From Brochothrix thermosphacta DSM 20171 = FSL F6-1036 (GTDB lineage Bacteria > Bacillota > Bacilli > Lactobacillales > Listeriaceae): DNA of 64,000 nucleotides. The position numbers and the translations under genes are program-made. The notes below the pieces were generated by a model that worked only from the letters and a program-made list of their open reading frames with translations, did not search any database and had not been told where the DNA came from. This document shows, in pieces, positions 44,447-55,861 of this stretch; the stretch's first letter is position 1, and every line of letters starts with the position of its first letter. The stretch lies in contig NZ_CP145608.1 of NCBI RefSeq assembly GCF_036884295.1, forward strand, positions 1 to 64,000, read 5' to 3'.

Positions 44447-44506
44447 TGCTATAATTTTATTTTTTTCTTCTATTAAAATGTTTATTGAAGTATGAAATGC
44501 TATAAT
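44447..44506 (+). promoter_or_regulatory. Two extended -10 elements upstream of metS
   Basis: TG-C-TATAAT occurs at 44447-44455 and again at 44498-44506, 51 bases apart. Both are perfect extended -10 elements without a clear -35. Either could start the metS transcript. Confidence 0.5.
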
Positions 44507-44563
44507 GTTATAAATAGTCTGAGGAAAATATAGAAATTCCTGGGAAAGTAATGATTATCATGA

Positions 44564-46570
<2,007 letters not shown>

Positions 46571-46581
46571 GGATAAATTAT

Positions 46582-46674
46582 ATGACTGAAGAAAAAAGAG
46601 CAGTCAGCACGTTATACAAACGAATAAAGACGAGGGTAGAATTATCCCTGTCTCTGACGGGGATGAGGATGTAA
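46582..46674 (+). CDS. Possible 30-codon small ORF overlapping a terminator
   Basis: An ATG 11 bases after the metS stop, preceded by AAGGA, opens a 30-codon frame ending GMRM-stop at 46674. Its 3' half lies inside the hairpin region 46626-46687. It may be a leader peptide for attenuation or only a chance frame. I have no homologue and no proof of translation. Confidence 0.25.
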   Translation: MTEEKRAVSTLYKRIKTRVELSLSLTGMRM

Positions 46675-46690
46675 TATCCTCGTCTTTTTT
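46626..46690 (+). terminator. Branched terminator or attenuator between metS and tatD
   Basis: The outer arms AAAGACGAGG (46626-46635) and CCTCGTCTTT (46678-46687) close a hairpin followed by T's. An inner near-perfect hairpin uses ATCCCTGTC and GACGGGGAT. A third, GAGGAT (46665-46670) with ATCCTC (46676-46681), competes with the outer stem, so the terminator has an alternative fold. Confidence 0.75.
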
Positions 46691-46711
46691 TAAATTGAGG
46701 AGGAAGAATAG

Positions 46712-47488
46712 ATGTTATTTGATACACATGTACATATTAATGACGAAGCATACAATGATGACCTGGAAAGTGTTTTAGAGAACGCTAAACAACATGATGT
46801 AAAATATATGGCCGTTGTAGGATTTAATGAAGAGACCATTAAACGTGCTTTAGAATTAGCGGATCGTTATTCATTCGTTTACCTTATTTTAGGTTGGCAT
46901 CCTTGTGATGCAAATGATTTTAAACCTGAGCATTTACAATGGTTAAGAGAACTTTGTTCACATCCCAAGATGGTTGCACTGGGAGAAATGGGGCTTGACT
47001 ATCATTGGGACACAGCTCCAGAAGCTGTTCAAAAAGATGTTTTTCGTCAACAAATTCGCTTAGCTCATGAAATGAATAAACCTATTGTTATTCATAATCG
47101 TGAAGCAACAGCGGATACTTTGACGATTTTAAAAAAAGAGCATGCTGAAAAAGTAGGTGGTATTATGCACTGTTTTGGCGAGACAGAAGATGTTCTAGCT
47201 GAGGTTCTTAAGCTAGATTTCCATATTGGTATTGGGGGCACAGTTACTTTTAAAAATGCGAAATTGCCTAAAATCGCGGCTCAAAAAGTACCTATTGATC
47301 GTTTATTAGTTGAAACAGATTGTCCTTATTTAGCACCAACTCCCCATCGTGGCAAACGAAATGAACCCGCTTATGTTCAGCTAGTTGCTGAAGAAGTTGC
47401 TCAATTAAGGGGTGTAGATTACAGTGAAATAGCTGAAAAAACAACTGAAAATGCTCTTTCCTTATTTAGAATTAATGAAAATCAATGA
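46712..47488 (+). CDS. tatD: TatD family metal-dependent deoxyribonuclease
   Basis: A 258-residue TIM-barrel hydrolase (YabD in B. subtilis) with DNase activity in the family. The metal ligands are visible in LFDTHVHIND, LGEMGLDYHWD, VIHNREA and IMHCFGE, and ETDCPYLAP near the C-terminus. ATG follows GAGGAGGA. The order metS-tatD-rpf-rnmV-ksgA is that of Bacillus and Listeria. Confidence 0.94.
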   Translation: MLFDTHVHINDEAYNDDLESVLENAKQHDVKYMAVVGFNEETIKRALELADRYSFVYLILGWHPCDANDFKPEHLQWLRELCSHPKMVALGEMGLDYHWDTAPEAVQKDVFRQQIRLAHEMNKPIVIHNREATADTLTILKKEHAEKVGGIMHCFGETEDVLAEVLKLDFHIGIGGTVTFKNAKLPKIAAQKVPIDRLLVETDCPYLAPTPHRGKRNEPAYVQLVAEEVAQLRGVDYSEIAEKTTENALSLFRINENQ

Positions 47489-47605
47489 AAATTCACAAAC
47501 GATGGGTAGTAGAATACTTTATATCAGTGATGAAAACAGCTGTTTAAGAGAAAGTATGTGAAAAGTGTTACATACTTGTAACACTAATAACATATAAACT
47601 AATAA

Positions 47606-47651
47606 AAAAAGCCTGCTAAATCGAATGAGTGCTGATTTAGTGGGCTTTTTG
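47606..47651 (+). terminator. tatD terminator
   Basis: The arms 47606-47622 and 47634-47650 form a 17-bp stem with one wobble, ending in five T's. Confidence 0.9.
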
Positions 47652-47781
47652 GCGTTTTTGATACATTTGCAACATTTTGCAATATTTAGATTGTGTTAGA
47701 GAGCTGTTTTGCGCTAAAACCCCTATAAAACAACGATTAAGAGTGTGTTTCTTTTTTTAAAGCTTCCTTTTATTTGGGCGG

Positions 47782-47811
47782 TTGCAATTGAGAGGTCACT
47801 CCATCTATACT
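47782..47811 (+). promoter_or_regulatory. Promoter of the Rpf-like gene
   Basis: TTGCAA (47782-47787), an 18-bp spacer and TATACT (47806-47811), 30 bases before the start codon. Confidence 0.65.
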
Positions 47812-47840
47812 ATGTGAAGTAGAAAGGGGGAGCAAAAAAA

Positions 47841-48830
47841 ATGAAAGTCTTAAAACAAATTTTGCCCCACTGGTCAATTAGCGTAGCGTTGATTGCCGTA
47901 TTGATAGCGAGTTCGAGTATTATTTCAACAACAAATAAATCCGTGATGACGGTTCATGCGTCAACAACAACAACTCAGGCTAAAGCTCCTGTAATTAAAC
48001 CAGGTGCACTAGTATCAGAAATTGTTAAAGTTGATGTTATCGATTCAAAAGGAAACAAAATAACTTTTTCAGCGATTAAAGGTAGTACGCTAGAAGCAGC
48101 AATGAAATTAGCTAAGGTTACAGTACCTACAACTGATGAATTACCAATGCCGCTTAGCACAGTATTAGAAAATGATATGAGTGTTGTTTTAACAGCGACT
48201 AACGAAACGGTTAAAAACAAAAACATTCGTTTTAAAACTGTTGAAAAAGAAGATGATTCTCTAGCTGAAGGTAAAACTAAAGTCGCTCAAAAAGGCGAAC
48301 AAGGTAAAAAAGAAATGACATATGAAACTGTTGTTGCTAACAACACAGTTCAATCAACTAAAAAAATATCTGAAACAACTGTTCAAGAACCAGTTGATAA
48401 AATTGTATTAGTAGGTACGAAAGTGAAAGAAACAAAAGAAGTCGTTGCTACAAAAACAGAAAAACCAGTTGCTGAAAAAGAAGAGAAAACAACTCAAGCT
48501 GCAACTTCAACTGAAGAGATTGTAGAAACAAAAGCAGAAGCTCCAGCAGCTGCAACAAGTGGTCGTACGATGCAAGTAGAAGCAACAGCTTATACAGGCG
48601 GTGGCATAACAGCGACGGGTATTAATCTTAACGATAACTCAAAAGTTATTGCTGTAGATCCCTCAGTTATTCCATTAGGCAGTCGTGTGTTAATTGATGG
48701 TTATGGTGAATACATTGCTGGTGATACTGGTGGTGCAATCAACGGTAACATTATCGACGTATACGTTGCTTCGCATAGTGAAGCTATTTCGTTTGGTCGT
48801 CGTGCATTAACAATTCATGTCCTTAACTAA
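47841..48830 (+). CDS. Rpf/YabE-like cell-wall protein with DUF348, G5 and 3D domains
   Basis: This 329-residue secreted protein is of the YabE (Sps, stationary-phase survival) type, thought to cut peptidoglycan. Residues 13-32 are a signal or anchor segment. A DUF348 domain (about 55-118) and a G5 domain (about 125-195, with GTKVKETKE at its end) follow, then a low-complexity Thr/Glu/Ala linker (196-242). The C-terminal 3D domain has the three catalytic-type aspartates in IAVDPSVIPLGSRV, AGDTGG and IIDVYV. ATG follows AAGGGGGA. It has its own promoter and terminator. Confidence 0.9.
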   Translation: MKVLKQILPHWSISVALIAVLIASSSIISTTNKSVMTVHASTTTTQAKAPVIKPGALVSEIVKVDVIDSKGNKITFSAIKGSTLEAAMKLAKVTVPTTDELPMPLSTVLENDMSVVLTATNETVKNKNIRFKTVEKEDDSLAEGKTKVAQKGEQGKKEMTYETVVANNTVQSTKKISETTVQEPVDKIVLVGTKVKETKEVVATKTEKPVAEKEEKTTQAATSTEEIVETKAEAPAAATSGRTMQVEATAYTGGGITATGINLNDNSKVIAVDPSVIPLGSRVLIDGYGEYIAGDTGGAINGNIIDVYVASHSEAISFGRRALTIHVLN

Positions 48831-48839
48831 AACATTTTA

Positions 48840-48886
48840 AGCTGTTTACTCTAACGTTTTAATTAACGAGAGTAGGCAGCTTTTTT
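48840..48886 (+). terminator. Terminator after the Rpf-like gene
   Basis: The arms 48840-48852 and 48869-48881 pair along 13 bases with two wobbles, ending in six T's. Confidence 0.88.
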
Positions 48887-48936
48887 CTGTTGTGGTAATA
48901 TAAGTAAGAGATTAAATGAAGTGAAGGACGGTTTCT

Positions 48937-49500
48937 ATGAAAATTAAAGAAATTATCGTAGTAGAAGGCAAGGATGATACAATAGCGATACATCGAGCTG
49001 TTGCGGCAGATACAATCGAGACAAATGGTTCAGCAATATCAAAAAAAACGCTAGAACGTATAAAGAAAGCCCAGGAAATAAGAGGGGTTATTGTTTTAAC
49101 GGATCCTGATTTTCCGGGGAATAAAATTCGTCAAACCATCGACCGATATGTTCCTGGCTGTAAACATGCTTTTATTGAGCGCGGGGCAGCTCAATCAAAA
49201 CGAGCAGGTGCTAGTTTAGGTGTAGAACATGCATCAGACGACGTTATCAGGGAAGCTTTAGCGAATGTTTACACGACCGATAACGAGGCATTCACGTCAG
49301 AAATAACGCAAGAAGAATTGATCGCTCTAGGTTATTTGGGTGGGCCAGGTTCTAAAGAGAAACGCGCGATTTTAGGTGATGTTTTGAAAATAGGTTATAC
49401 AAATGGTAAACAATTAATGAACAGACTGCGAATGTTTCATATTACGCGTGAACAATTTGAAGCCGCATTAGCAGAAATAGAGAAGGGACGACTAAAATGA
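48937..49500 (+). CDS. rnmV: Ribonuclease M5
   Basis: Matures 5S rRNA precursor in low-GC Gram-positive bacteria. The 187-residue protein has an N-terminal TOPRIM domain ([17 protein letters not shown] and [13 protein letters not shown]) and a C-terminal DUF4093 region with [20 protein letters not shown] follows GAAGGA. It overlaps ksgA by four bases (ATGA), so both are translated together. Confidence 0.96.
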   Translation: MKIKEIIVVEGKDDTIAIHRAVAADTIETNGSAISKKTLERIKKAQEIRGVIVLTDPDFPGNKIRQTIDRYVPGCKHAFIERGAAQSKRAGASLGVEHASDDVIREALANVYTTDNEAFTSEITQEELIALGYLGGPGSKEKRAILGDVLKIGYTNGKQLMNRLRMFHITREQFEAALAEIEKGRLK

Positions 49501-50390
49501 CACGACAATTAGCAATTGCAACACCAACAAGAACAAAAGAAATTCTACAAAAATATGATTTTATGTTTAAAAAAAGCTTAGGTCAAAACTTTATTGTTGA
49601 TACGAATGTGTTACTTAACATTGTAGACGCTGCTGGCATCGACGAAAACTCGAATGTGATGGAGGTTGGACCAGGTATCGGTGCTCTTACAGAGATATTA
49701 GCACGACATGCACACCGTGTATTGGCTTTTGAAATTGATCAGCGTTTACTGCCAATCTTAGATGATACGTTGTCAGCTTATGATAATGTACATATTCATC
49801 ATCAAGATGTTTTAAAAGCAGATGTTTCTGCATTGATTGATGAGTATCTTCCAGCTGAAGGCGGAGTAGATGTTGTCGCTAATTTGCCGTACTATGTTAC
49901 AACCCCCATTATTTTGGGATTATTAAAAGTACCGCGTATTGATTCATTTACTATCATGCTACAAAAAGAAGTGGCGGATCGTATTTCAGCAAAACCTGGA
50001 ACAAAAGCTTATGGTAGCTTATCGATCGCTATTCAATATTATATGACCGCTGAAGTGGCTCTGATAGTCCCTAAGACGGTTTTTATGCCGCAGCCTAATG
50101 TTGAGTCAGCCGTGGTGCATTTACGACGTCACGAACAGCCAGTGGCACAAGTGGACGATGAAGAATTTTTCTTCACTGTAACACGCGCTTCGTTCCAACA
50201 ACGTCGTAAAACACTGTGGAATAATTTAACATCAAGTTATCCGCAATTGAAGGAGCAAAAAGAAACTTTCGAAGCAGAATTAGCAACATATGATATTGCT
50301 CTTATTCAACGTGGTGAGACATTATCTATTCAAGATTTCGCTAATTTATCTAACATTTTGAAAAAATATGTTCAAAATCCTGAGAACTAG
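49497..50390 (+). CDS. ksgA: 16S rRNA dimethyladenosine transferase
   Basis: Dimethylates A1518 and A1519 in the 3' hairpin of 16S rRNA (also called rsmA). The 297-residue protein has [15 protein letters not shown], the SAM motif [15 protein letters not shown] and the catalytic motif NLPYYVTTP. The start overlaps rnmV. The sporulation gene yabG, which follows in Bacillus, is missing. Confidence 0.97.
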   Translation: MTRQLAIATPTRTKEILQKYDFMFKKSLGQNFIVDTNVLLNIVDAAGIDENSNVMEVGPGIGALTEILARHAHRVLAFEIDQRLLPILDDTLSAYDNVHIHHQDVLKADVSALIDEYLPAEGGVDVVANLPYYVTTPIILGLLKVPRIDSFTIMLQKEVADRISAKPGTKAYGSLSIAIQYYMTAEVALIVPKTVFMPQPNVESAVVHLRRHEQPVAQVDDEEFFFTVTRASFQQRRKTLWNNLTSSYPQLKEQKETFEAELATYDIALIQRGETLSIQDFANLSNILKKYVQNPEN

Positions 50391-50485
50391 AATACTGACA
50401 GCAAGCCTTTTAGCGTTCTGTTTTTGATGAAAAAGAATAAAATTGTAACCTTTTCAAAAAAAATAAAAAATATCGGTAAAATCAA

Positions 50486-50514
50486 TTGACTTGACGGTGT
50501 AGTACTGATAAAAT
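50486..50514 (+). promoter_or_regulatory. veg promoter
   Basis: TTGACT (50486-50491), a 17-bp spacer and TG-A-TAAAAT (-10 at 50509-50514), a strong extended SigA promoter. The homologous veg promoter of B. subtilis is known to be very strong. Confidence 0.8.
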
Positions 50515-50576
50515 AGTTGGTTACTTGATAAAAATGTGCATTTGTGCTATCATTAGGTATAGTGAGGTGGATGCGC

Positions 50577-50831
50577 ATGTCAAAAACACTGGCAACTATC
50601 AAAAAAAATCTTGATAGTCATTTAGGTGATCGTTTAATGTTAAAAGCAAATGGTGGTCGTAAAAAGATTGTTGAGCGTAGTGGAATTTTATCCGAAACGT
50701 ATCCGTCAGTTTTTGTGGTTGAGTTAGATCAAGACGAAAACAATTTCGAACGTGTTTCATATAGTTACGCAGACGTTTTAACAGATGCAGTGGAAATTGT
50801 ATTTGATGAAGTAAAAGCGATCGAAGCGTAA
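50577..50831 (+). CDS. veg: Veg protein
   Basis: An 84-residue protein, conserved in Bacilli between ksgA and ispE and highly expressed in B. subtilis, where it promotes biofilm formation. Recognisable segments are [21 protein letters not shown] and [13 protein letters not shown]. The start ATG 50577 is six bases after GTGAGGTGG; an ATG at 50571 directly abuts that site. It is monocistronic, with its own promoter. Confidence 0.93.
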   Translation: MSKTLATIKKNLDSHLGDRLMLKANGGRKKIVERSGILSETYPSVFVVELDQDENNFERVSYSYADVLTDAVEIVFDEVKAIEA

Positions 50832-50954
50832 ACTAGATTAACAAAAATGAGTTATTTTTCATGTGGCGAACACTGCGTTTGCCTTTTTTTATGCCCTTTT
50901 ATACTTATCTTTTTTCAATATCTGCCAATAATCTTCTTTAATATACAGAAAACA

Positions 50955-50963
50955 TGCTATAAT
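50955..50963 (+). promoter_or_regulatory. Extended -10 promoter for ispE
   Basis: TG-C-TATAAT at 50955-50963, about 85 bases before the ispE start; the -35 is poor. Confidence 0.5.
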
Positions 50964-51049
50964 AAAAAAATTAAGTTTAAGTGCGTATAAAAGAAGTACT
51001 AACGAGTGCGGATTTCTTATCATAAATGAAAAAGTGGGAGACGACGGCG

Positions 51050-51913
51050 ATGGATATTACAGTGAAAGCAACAGCTAAACTCAATTTAGCTCTAGATATT
51101 TTAGGGAAACGTGATGATGGTTATCATGAATTGGAAACAGTAATGGCAATGGTGGATTTAGCCGATTACCTCGATTTTTCGTTGCGTTTAGATGGTAATA
51201 TTAAGTTGGAATCCAGTTCTAATGCAGTTCCTGAGGATGGGCGTAATTTGATAGTTAAAGCAGGACTTTTATTGCAACGTCGCTTTCAAGTCACTAAAGG
51301 TGCAACGATAAAGTTAGATAAAAAAATTCCAATTTCAGCAGGTATGGCCGGAGGTAGTAGTGATGCTGCGGCAACGCTACACGGTTTAAACCAACTTTGG
51401 GAATTGAATTTATCACTTGATGAACTCGCTGAAATAGGTGCTGAAATTGGTTCAGATGTATCTTTTTGTGTATATGGTGGCGTAGCCATGTGTAATGGAC
51501 GTGGTGAAAAAATCACACCCTTACCTTCGTTACCCCCTTGCTGGGTTGTTCTTGCTAAACCGGCTATATCTGTTTCGACTCGAGACGTTTTTTCACACTT
51601 AGAAGTCAATGACATACAACACCAACATTCTGAAAAGATGTTAGCTGCTATTGCTTCGGGGGATTATTATCAGATGGTGGAAGCGCTAGGGAATGATTTA
51701 GAAGACTATTCTTTAGAAAAGTATGCCGAAATTTCTTATTTGAAAAAACAATTTGAAGCCTTTGGGGCAGATGCAGTGTTGATGAGCGGGACAGGTCCGA
51801 CGGTTTTTGCAATTGTAAAAACTGAGAAAAAAGCGAAAAGACTATATAACAGTGTCAGTGGTTTTTGTAAAAATGTGCACATGGTACGATTTTTAAAACC
51901 GCAATTTGAATAA
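51050..51913 (+). CDS. ispE: 4-(cytidine 5'-diphospho)-2-C-methyl-D-erythritol kinase
   Basis: A GHMP kinase of the methylerythritol phosphate pathway of isoprenoid synthesis. The 287-residue protein starts MDITVKATAKLNLALDI, has the GHMP ATP motif IPISAGMAGGSSDAAA, and motif 3 MSGTGPTVFA. The ATG at 51050, after GGGAG, is preferred over ATG 51026. It is preceded by veg and followed by purR. Confidence 0.96.
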   Translation: MDITVKATAKLNLALDILGKRDDGYHELETVMAMVDLADYLDFSLRLDGNIKLESSSNAVPEDGRNLIVKAGLLLQRRFQVTKGATIKLDKKIPISAGMAGGSSDAAATLHGLNQLWELNLSLDELAEIGAEIGSDVSFCVYGGVAMCNGRGEKITPLPSLPPCWVVLAKPAISVSTRDVFSHLEVNDIQHQHSEKMLAAIASGDYYQMVEALGNDLEDYSLEKYAEISYLKKQFEAFGADAVLMSGTGPTVFAIVKTEKKAKRLYNSVSGFCKNVHMVRFLKPQFE

Positions 51914-52020
51914 AAAACAAGCATAATGCCATTGTTTCTATTATAATAAAATATATACGAATGAAATCGATAAAAAAACACTGAATGTTTGTGTTTAAGA
52001 TTGTAGAAGGGTGTGAGACG

Positions 52021-52854
52021 GTGAAAGTAAGAAGAAGTGAACGATTGATTGATATGACTCAGCATTTATTGACGCATCCAAGAACGCTTATTTCATTAAG
52101 CTTTTTTGCGAATCGTTATGAATCAGCGAAGTCATCAATTAGCGAGGATTTAATGATTGTCAAAAAAACGTTTGAAAATAGAGGGATCGGTACGTTAGAA
52201 ACCTTACCTGGTGCTGCTGGTGGTGTGCGTTACCTCTCGAAAATTAGCCGTGAAAATGCAGAGCTTTTTGTTGATGATTTATGTCAACGCATCGCAGATA
52301 AAGAGCGCTTGTTACCAGGAGGCTACTTATTTTTATCTGATATTTTAGGCGAGCCAGAAACGCTGCACACAATCGGTAAAATTTTTGCATCTAAATTTGT
52401 GGATACAAAAATTGATATGATTATGACAGTTGCAACGAAAGGAATTCCGATTGCACAAGCTGTAGCGAGTGAACTTAATGTTCCGTTCGTTATTGTGCGT
52501 CGTGATAATAAAGTGACAGAGGGTTCGACAGTAAGTATCAATTACGTATCGGGATCGTCGAATCGAATTGAAAAAATGGCGTTATCCAAACGCAGTCTAC
52601 CTACAGGCTCAAATGTATTAGTTGTAGATGACTTTATGAAAGCTGGCGGAACCGTCAATGGAATGAAGAGTTTGTTGGAAGAATTTGATGCTAAATTAGC
52701 TGGTATCGGTGTGTTGGTTGAAGATGAAAATGTGGGTGAAAAACTGGTAGATGATTATGTATCGGTAATTCGTGTGCAGAACGTGGATGTTCGTCAACAA
52801 TCGATAGAAGTTGAAAAAGGTAATATTTTTAATTCGCCAACAGATAGTAAATAA
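52021..52854 (+). CDS. purR: Purine operon repressor PurR
   Basis: Represses purine biosynthesis genes in Bacilli and is relieved by PRPP. The 277-residue protein has an N-terminal winged helix (RRSERLIDMTQHLLTHPRTL) and a phosphoribosyltransferase-like C-domain with the PRPP loop VVDDFMKAGGTVNG. The start is GTG 52021, ten bases after GAAGG. Unlike Bacillus there is no yabJ between purR and spoVG. PRPP synthase (prs) is encoded 2 kb downstream. Confidence 0.96.
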   Translation: MKVRRSERLIDMTQHLLTHPRTLISLSFFANRYESAKSSISEDLMIVKKTFENRGIGTLETLPGAAGGVRYLSKISRENAELFVDDLCQRIADKERLLPGGYLFLSDILGEPETLHTIGKIFASKFVDTKIDMIMTVATKGIPIAQAVASELNVPFVIVRRDNKVTEGSTVSINYVSGSSNRIEKMALSKRSLPTGSNVLVVDDFMKAGGTVNGMKSLLEEFDAKLAGIGVLVEDENVGEKLVDDYVSVIRVQNVDVRQQSIEVEKGNIFNSPTDSK

Positions 52855-52882
52855 GAAAAAAATCATTATTAAAAAGATAGAC

Positions 52883-52908
52883 GTTTACTTTGAAGTAATG
52901 ATGGGTAA
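52883..52908 (+). promoter_or_regulatory. Candidate SigB promoter for spoVG
   Basis: GTTTAC (52883-52888), a 14-bp spacer and GGGTAA (52903-52908), close to the general-stress sigma factor consensus GTTTNN-N13-15-GGGWAW. It is about 75 bases before spoVG. Confidence 0.55.
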
Positions 52909-52964
52909 TTGTTAAAGAATCCTCTAGCACGGTGACAGACATCTTAGAGGTGTTCGCCCATCAT
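52898..52964 (+). promoter_or_regulatory. Nested inverted repeats before spoVG
   Basis: ATGATGGG (52898-52905) and CCCATCAT (52957-52964) pair outside; CCTCTA (52921-52926) and TAGAGG (52945-52950) pair inside. There is no T-run, so it is not a terminator. The outer left arm overlaps the SigB -10. Confidence 0.45.
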
Positions 52965-52984
52965 GAATAAAGGACGTGTTAAAA

Positions 52985-53299
52985 ATGGAAGTAACTGACG
53001 TTAGATTGCGCAGAGTTGAGACAGACGGACGAATGAAAGCGATCGCATCGATTACATTCGATGGTGAATTTGTTGTGCACGATATCCGAATTATCGATGG
53101 TAATAATGATTTATTTGTTGCGATGCCAAGTAAGCGTGGTGCTGATGGTGAATTTAGAGATATTGCCCATCCGATTAACTCAGATACACGAGCTAAAATT
53201 CAAGAGGTTGTTTTAGCGGCATATGCAGCTGCGGAAGAAGAAGCTAAGGCGAAACTAGCAGAATCGACAACGGAAGATATTCCGGTTGATGATGAGTGA
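52985..53299 (+). CDS. spoVG: SpoVG regulatory protein
   Basis: A 104-residue SpoVG-family nucleic-acid-binding regulator. Despite the name it is widespread in non-sporulating Firmicutes, where it affects virulence and cell-wall genes. The sequence [20 protein letters not shown] and [18 protein letters not shown] is typical, with an alanine/glutamate-rich C-terminal helix. The ATG at 52985 follows AAAGGA by about ten bases. Confidence 0.95.
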   Translation: MEVTDVRLRRVETDGRMKAIASITFDGEFVVHDIRIIDGNNDLFVAMPSKRGADGEFRDIAHPINSDTRAKIQEVVLAAYAAAEEEAKAKLAESTTEDIPVDDE

Positions 53300-53321
53300 T
53301 TTTTATAATGATTAAGAGTTC

Positions 53322-53375
53322 AGGCTAAAGAAAACGTTGTGATTCGAGAGCGTTTTTCTTTAGCCTATTTTTTTA
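53322..53375 (+). terminator. spoVG terminator
   Basis: The arms 53322-53336 and 53351-53366 form a stem of about 15 bp with a 14-base loop, followed by T's. Confidence 0.9.
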
Positions 53376-53390
53376 TTTGTGCTTATTACC

Positions 53391-53419
53391 TTGAAAAAAA
53401 CACGAATTTAAGCTATCAT
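53391..53419 (+). promoter_or_regulatory. SigA promoter for glmU-prs
   Basis: TTGAAA (53391-53396), a 17-bp spacer and TATCAT (53414-53419), after the spoVG terminator and 50 bases before glmU. Confidence 0.65.
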
Positions 53420-53469
53420 ATTGATGTATATAACCTTTTCCATAATTGGAAATAAGGAGGATTCGGAAG

Positions 53470-54846
53470 ATGCCAAATCACTACGCAATCGTACTCGCCG
53501 CAGGGCAAGGGACGCGTATGAAGTCTAAATTGTATAAAGTTTTACATCCTGTTTGTGGCAAACCGATGGTTGAACATGTGGTTGAGCAAATCAATCACTT
53601 AAATGTTGATGAAATTGTGACGGTCGTTGGTCATGGTGCAGAAGCAGTTGAAGCGCACTTGAAAGAGAACAGTTCTTTTGTTCAGCAAACTGAACAGCTT
53701 GGTACAGCCCATGCTGTTATGCAGGCACGACCACTTTTGGAAGATAAAGAAGGAATTACACTTGTTTTATGCGGAGATACACCACTTCTAACGAGTGATA
53801 CATTATCTGAATTGATTATGTATCATAACGAAAAGAAAGCTAAAGCGACTGTCTTAACTGCAGTAACGGAGAATCCTACAGGCTATGGTCGTATTGTTCG
53901 AAGTGATTTAGGAATTGTTGAACAAATTGTTGAACAAAAAGATGCAACAGATCAAATTAAAGCGATTAAAGAAATCAATACGGGTACTTTTTGTTTCGAT
54001 AATAAAGCTTTGTTTGCTGCGTTGCAAAAAGTAACGAATGACAATGCTCAAGAAGAATTTTACTTAACAGATGTTATTGGTATTTTACGCGAGCAAAATG
54101 AAGTTGTTGCTGCTTATAGCATGCACGATTTTTCAGAGTCGCTTGGTGTAAATGATCGTGTTGCGCTTGCTGAAGCTCAACGTTTGATGCAAAAACGTAT
54201 CAATATAAAACATATGCAACAAGGTGTTTCGATTTTAGACCCATTAACAACTCATATCGGTAGTGATGTTGTTATCGGCGCCGATACAATTATAGAACCG
54301 GGTGTTCGTTTGAAAGGGCACACTGTTATCGGAGAAGATTGCGTTATTTCAGGAGATACAGAAATTATCGACTCGACGATTGGTGACAAGGTTGTTATTC
54401 GTTCGTCATCAATTGAAGAAAGCGTTGTTGGTAATGAGGTTCAAGTTGGACCTTATGCTCACTTGCGTCCACAATCTAAATTAGGCGATACAGTTAAGAT
54501 TGGTAATTTTGTTGAAGTTAAAAATGCAACAATAGATCAAGGTTCTAAAATACCACACCTTAGTTACATTGGTGATGCGGATGTCGGCCAAGATGTTAAT
54601 ATTGGCTGTGGAAGTATTACAGTTAATTATGATGGTACAAATAAACACCGTACATCGATTGGTAATCAGGTGTTTGTGGGTTGTAACAGTAACTTACTGG
54701 CCCCAGTTACGATTGAAAGCCATTCATTCATTGCAGCAGGATCGACTATCACCAAAAATGTACCAGAGCATGCATTAGCAATTGCTCGTGCGAGACAAAC
54801 AAACAAAGAAGGCTATGCCAAAAAATTTGGCTATTCTAAAAAATAA
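53470..54846 (+). CDS. glmU: Bifunctional UDP-N-acetylglucosamine pyrophosphorylase / glucosamine-1-phosphate acetyltransferase
   Basis: Makes UDP-GlcNAc, precursor of peptidoglycan and teichoic acids. The 458-residue protein has the N-terminal nucleotidyltransferase domain ([17 protein letters not shown] and CGDTPLL) and a C-terminal left-handed beta-helix of hexapeptide repeats (about 250-440) with the acetyltransferase site. The start ATG 53470 follows AAGGAGG. It is cotranscribed with prs, 16 bases further. Confidence 0.97.
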   Translation: MPNHYAIVLAAGQGTRMKSKLYKVLHPVCGKPMVEHVVEQINHLNVDEIVTVVGHGAEAVEAHLKENSSFVQQTEQLGTAHAVMQARPLLEDKEGITLVLCGDTPLLTSDTLSELIMYHNEKKAKATVLTAVTENPTGYGRIVRSDLGIVEQIVEQKDATDQIKAIKEINTGTFCFDNKALFAALQKVTNDNAQEEFYLTDVIGILREQNEVVAAYSMHDFSESLGVNDRVALAEAQRLMQKRINIKHMQQGVSILDPLTTHIGSDVVIGADTIIEPGVRLKGHTVIGEDCVISGDTEIIDSTIGDKVVIRSSSIEESVVGNEVQVGPYAHLRPQSKLGDTVKIGNFVEVKNATIDQGSKIPHLSYIGDADVGQDVNIGCGSITVNYDGTNKHRTSIGNQVFVGCNSNLLAPVTIESHSFIAAGSTITKNVPEHALAIARARQTNKEGYAKKFGYSKK

Positions 54847-54861
54847 ACTGTGGAGGTTCTC

Positions 54862-55818
54862 ATGTCTAAATTGTACGAAGATTCAAAGCTCAAGATTTTC
54901 TCGTTAAGTTCTAATCCTAAACTAGCAGAAGAAATTGCCAATAAGGTTGGTGTACCACTCGGTAAGTCATCGGTCACACATTTCAGTGATGGTGAAATCC
55001 AAATTAGTATTGAAGAAAGTATTCGTGGTTGCCATGTATACATTGTTCAATCAACATGTGGTCCAGTTAACTCGAATCTAATGGAATTACTTATTATGAT
55101 TGACGCACTTAAACGTGCTTCAGCAGCTACAATTAATATTGTAATGCCTTATTATGGTTATGCGCGCCAAGATCGTAAAGCGCGTTCACGCGAACCAATT
55201 ACTGCTAAGTTAGTAGCGGATTTAATTGAAAAAGCGGGTGCCACTCGTGCAATCATGATTGATTTACACGCTCCTCAAATTCAAGGCTTTTTCGATATGC
55301 CAATTGATCATTTAACTGGTGTGCCATTATTGTCTGAACACTTTAAAAATACAATTGATACAAGCAATGTCGTTGTTGTATCACCTGATCATGGTGGTGT
55401 AACACGTGCGCGTAAAATGGCGGATAAATTAAAGGCGCCGATCGCTATTATTGATAAACGTCGTCCTCGTCCAAATGTGGCTGAAGTTATGAACATTGTT
55501 GGCCATGTTGAAGGCGCGACGTGTATTTTAGTAGATGATATTATCGATACAGCAGGAACAATTACTTTAGCTGCTCAAGCATTGCTAGATAGTGGCGCTA
55601 AAGAAGTTTATGCATGTTGTACGCACCCTGTATTATCAGGACCTGCAATCGAACGTATTAGCAATTCTAATATCAAAGAAATGGTTGTAACAAACACGAT
55701 TGTTTTAACTGAAGATAAACAATGTGATAAGATTACACAAATTTCTGTTGGTGAATTGTTAGGCGAAGCAATTCTACGCGTTCACGAAAATCGTTCAGTG
55801 AGTGATTTGTTCGAATAA
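54862..55818 (+). CDS. prs: Ribose-phosphate pyrophosphokinase
   Basis: Forms PRPP from ribose 5-phosphate and ATP for nucleotide, histidine and tryptophan synthesis. The 318-residue protein has the metal/ATP-binding [14 protein letters not shown] and the PRPP loop [11 protein letters not shown]. The start ATG 54862 follows TGGAGG. It faces ldh, with a shared terminator between. In Listeria the virulence locus lies on this side of prs. Confidence 0.97.
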   Translation: MSKLYEDSKLKIFSLSSNPKLAEEIANKVGVPLGKSSVTHFSDGEIQISIEESIRGCHVYIVQSTCGPVNSNLMELLIMIDALKRASAATINIVMPYYGYARQDRKARSREPITAKLVADLIEKAGATRAIMIDLHAPQIQGFFDMPIDHLTGVPLLSEHFKNTIDTSNVVVVSPDHGGVTRARKMADKLKAPIAIIDKRRPRPNVAEVMNIVGHVEGATCILVDDIIDTAGTITLAAQALLDSGAKEVYACCTHPVLSGPAIERISNSNIKEMVVTNTIVLTEDKQCDKITQISVGELLGEAILRVHENRSVSDLFE

Positions 55819-55826
55819 AAACAGTG

Positions 55827-55861
55827 AAAACCCCTTTCGGAACATTCCGGAAGGGGTTTTT
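55827..55861. terminator. Bidirectional terminator between prs and ldh
   Basis: A 16-bp stem (arms 55827-55842 and 55845-55860) rich in GGGG/CCCC with A's and T's at its ends, able to serve both convergent genes. Confidence 0.92.

Larger units (their letters stand above)
47489..47840. other. tatD-rpf spacer with alternative hairpins, terminator and promoter
   Basis: No gene in these 352 bases. Two overlapping stem-loops are seen: arms 47552-47559 with 47570-47577, and 47564-47571 with 47578-47585. They share bases, so only one can form. The second doubles as a 22-bp inverted repeat AGTGTTAC-N6-GTAACACT. A terminator (47606-47650) and a promoter (47782-47811) follow. Confidence 0.7.

Noticed and set aside
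47564-47585. TnrA/GlnR site in the tatD-rpf spacer
   Set aside because: The half-site TGTTA/TAACA spacing is eight, not the seven of TGTNA-N7-TNACA, and the neighbours are not nitrogen genes.
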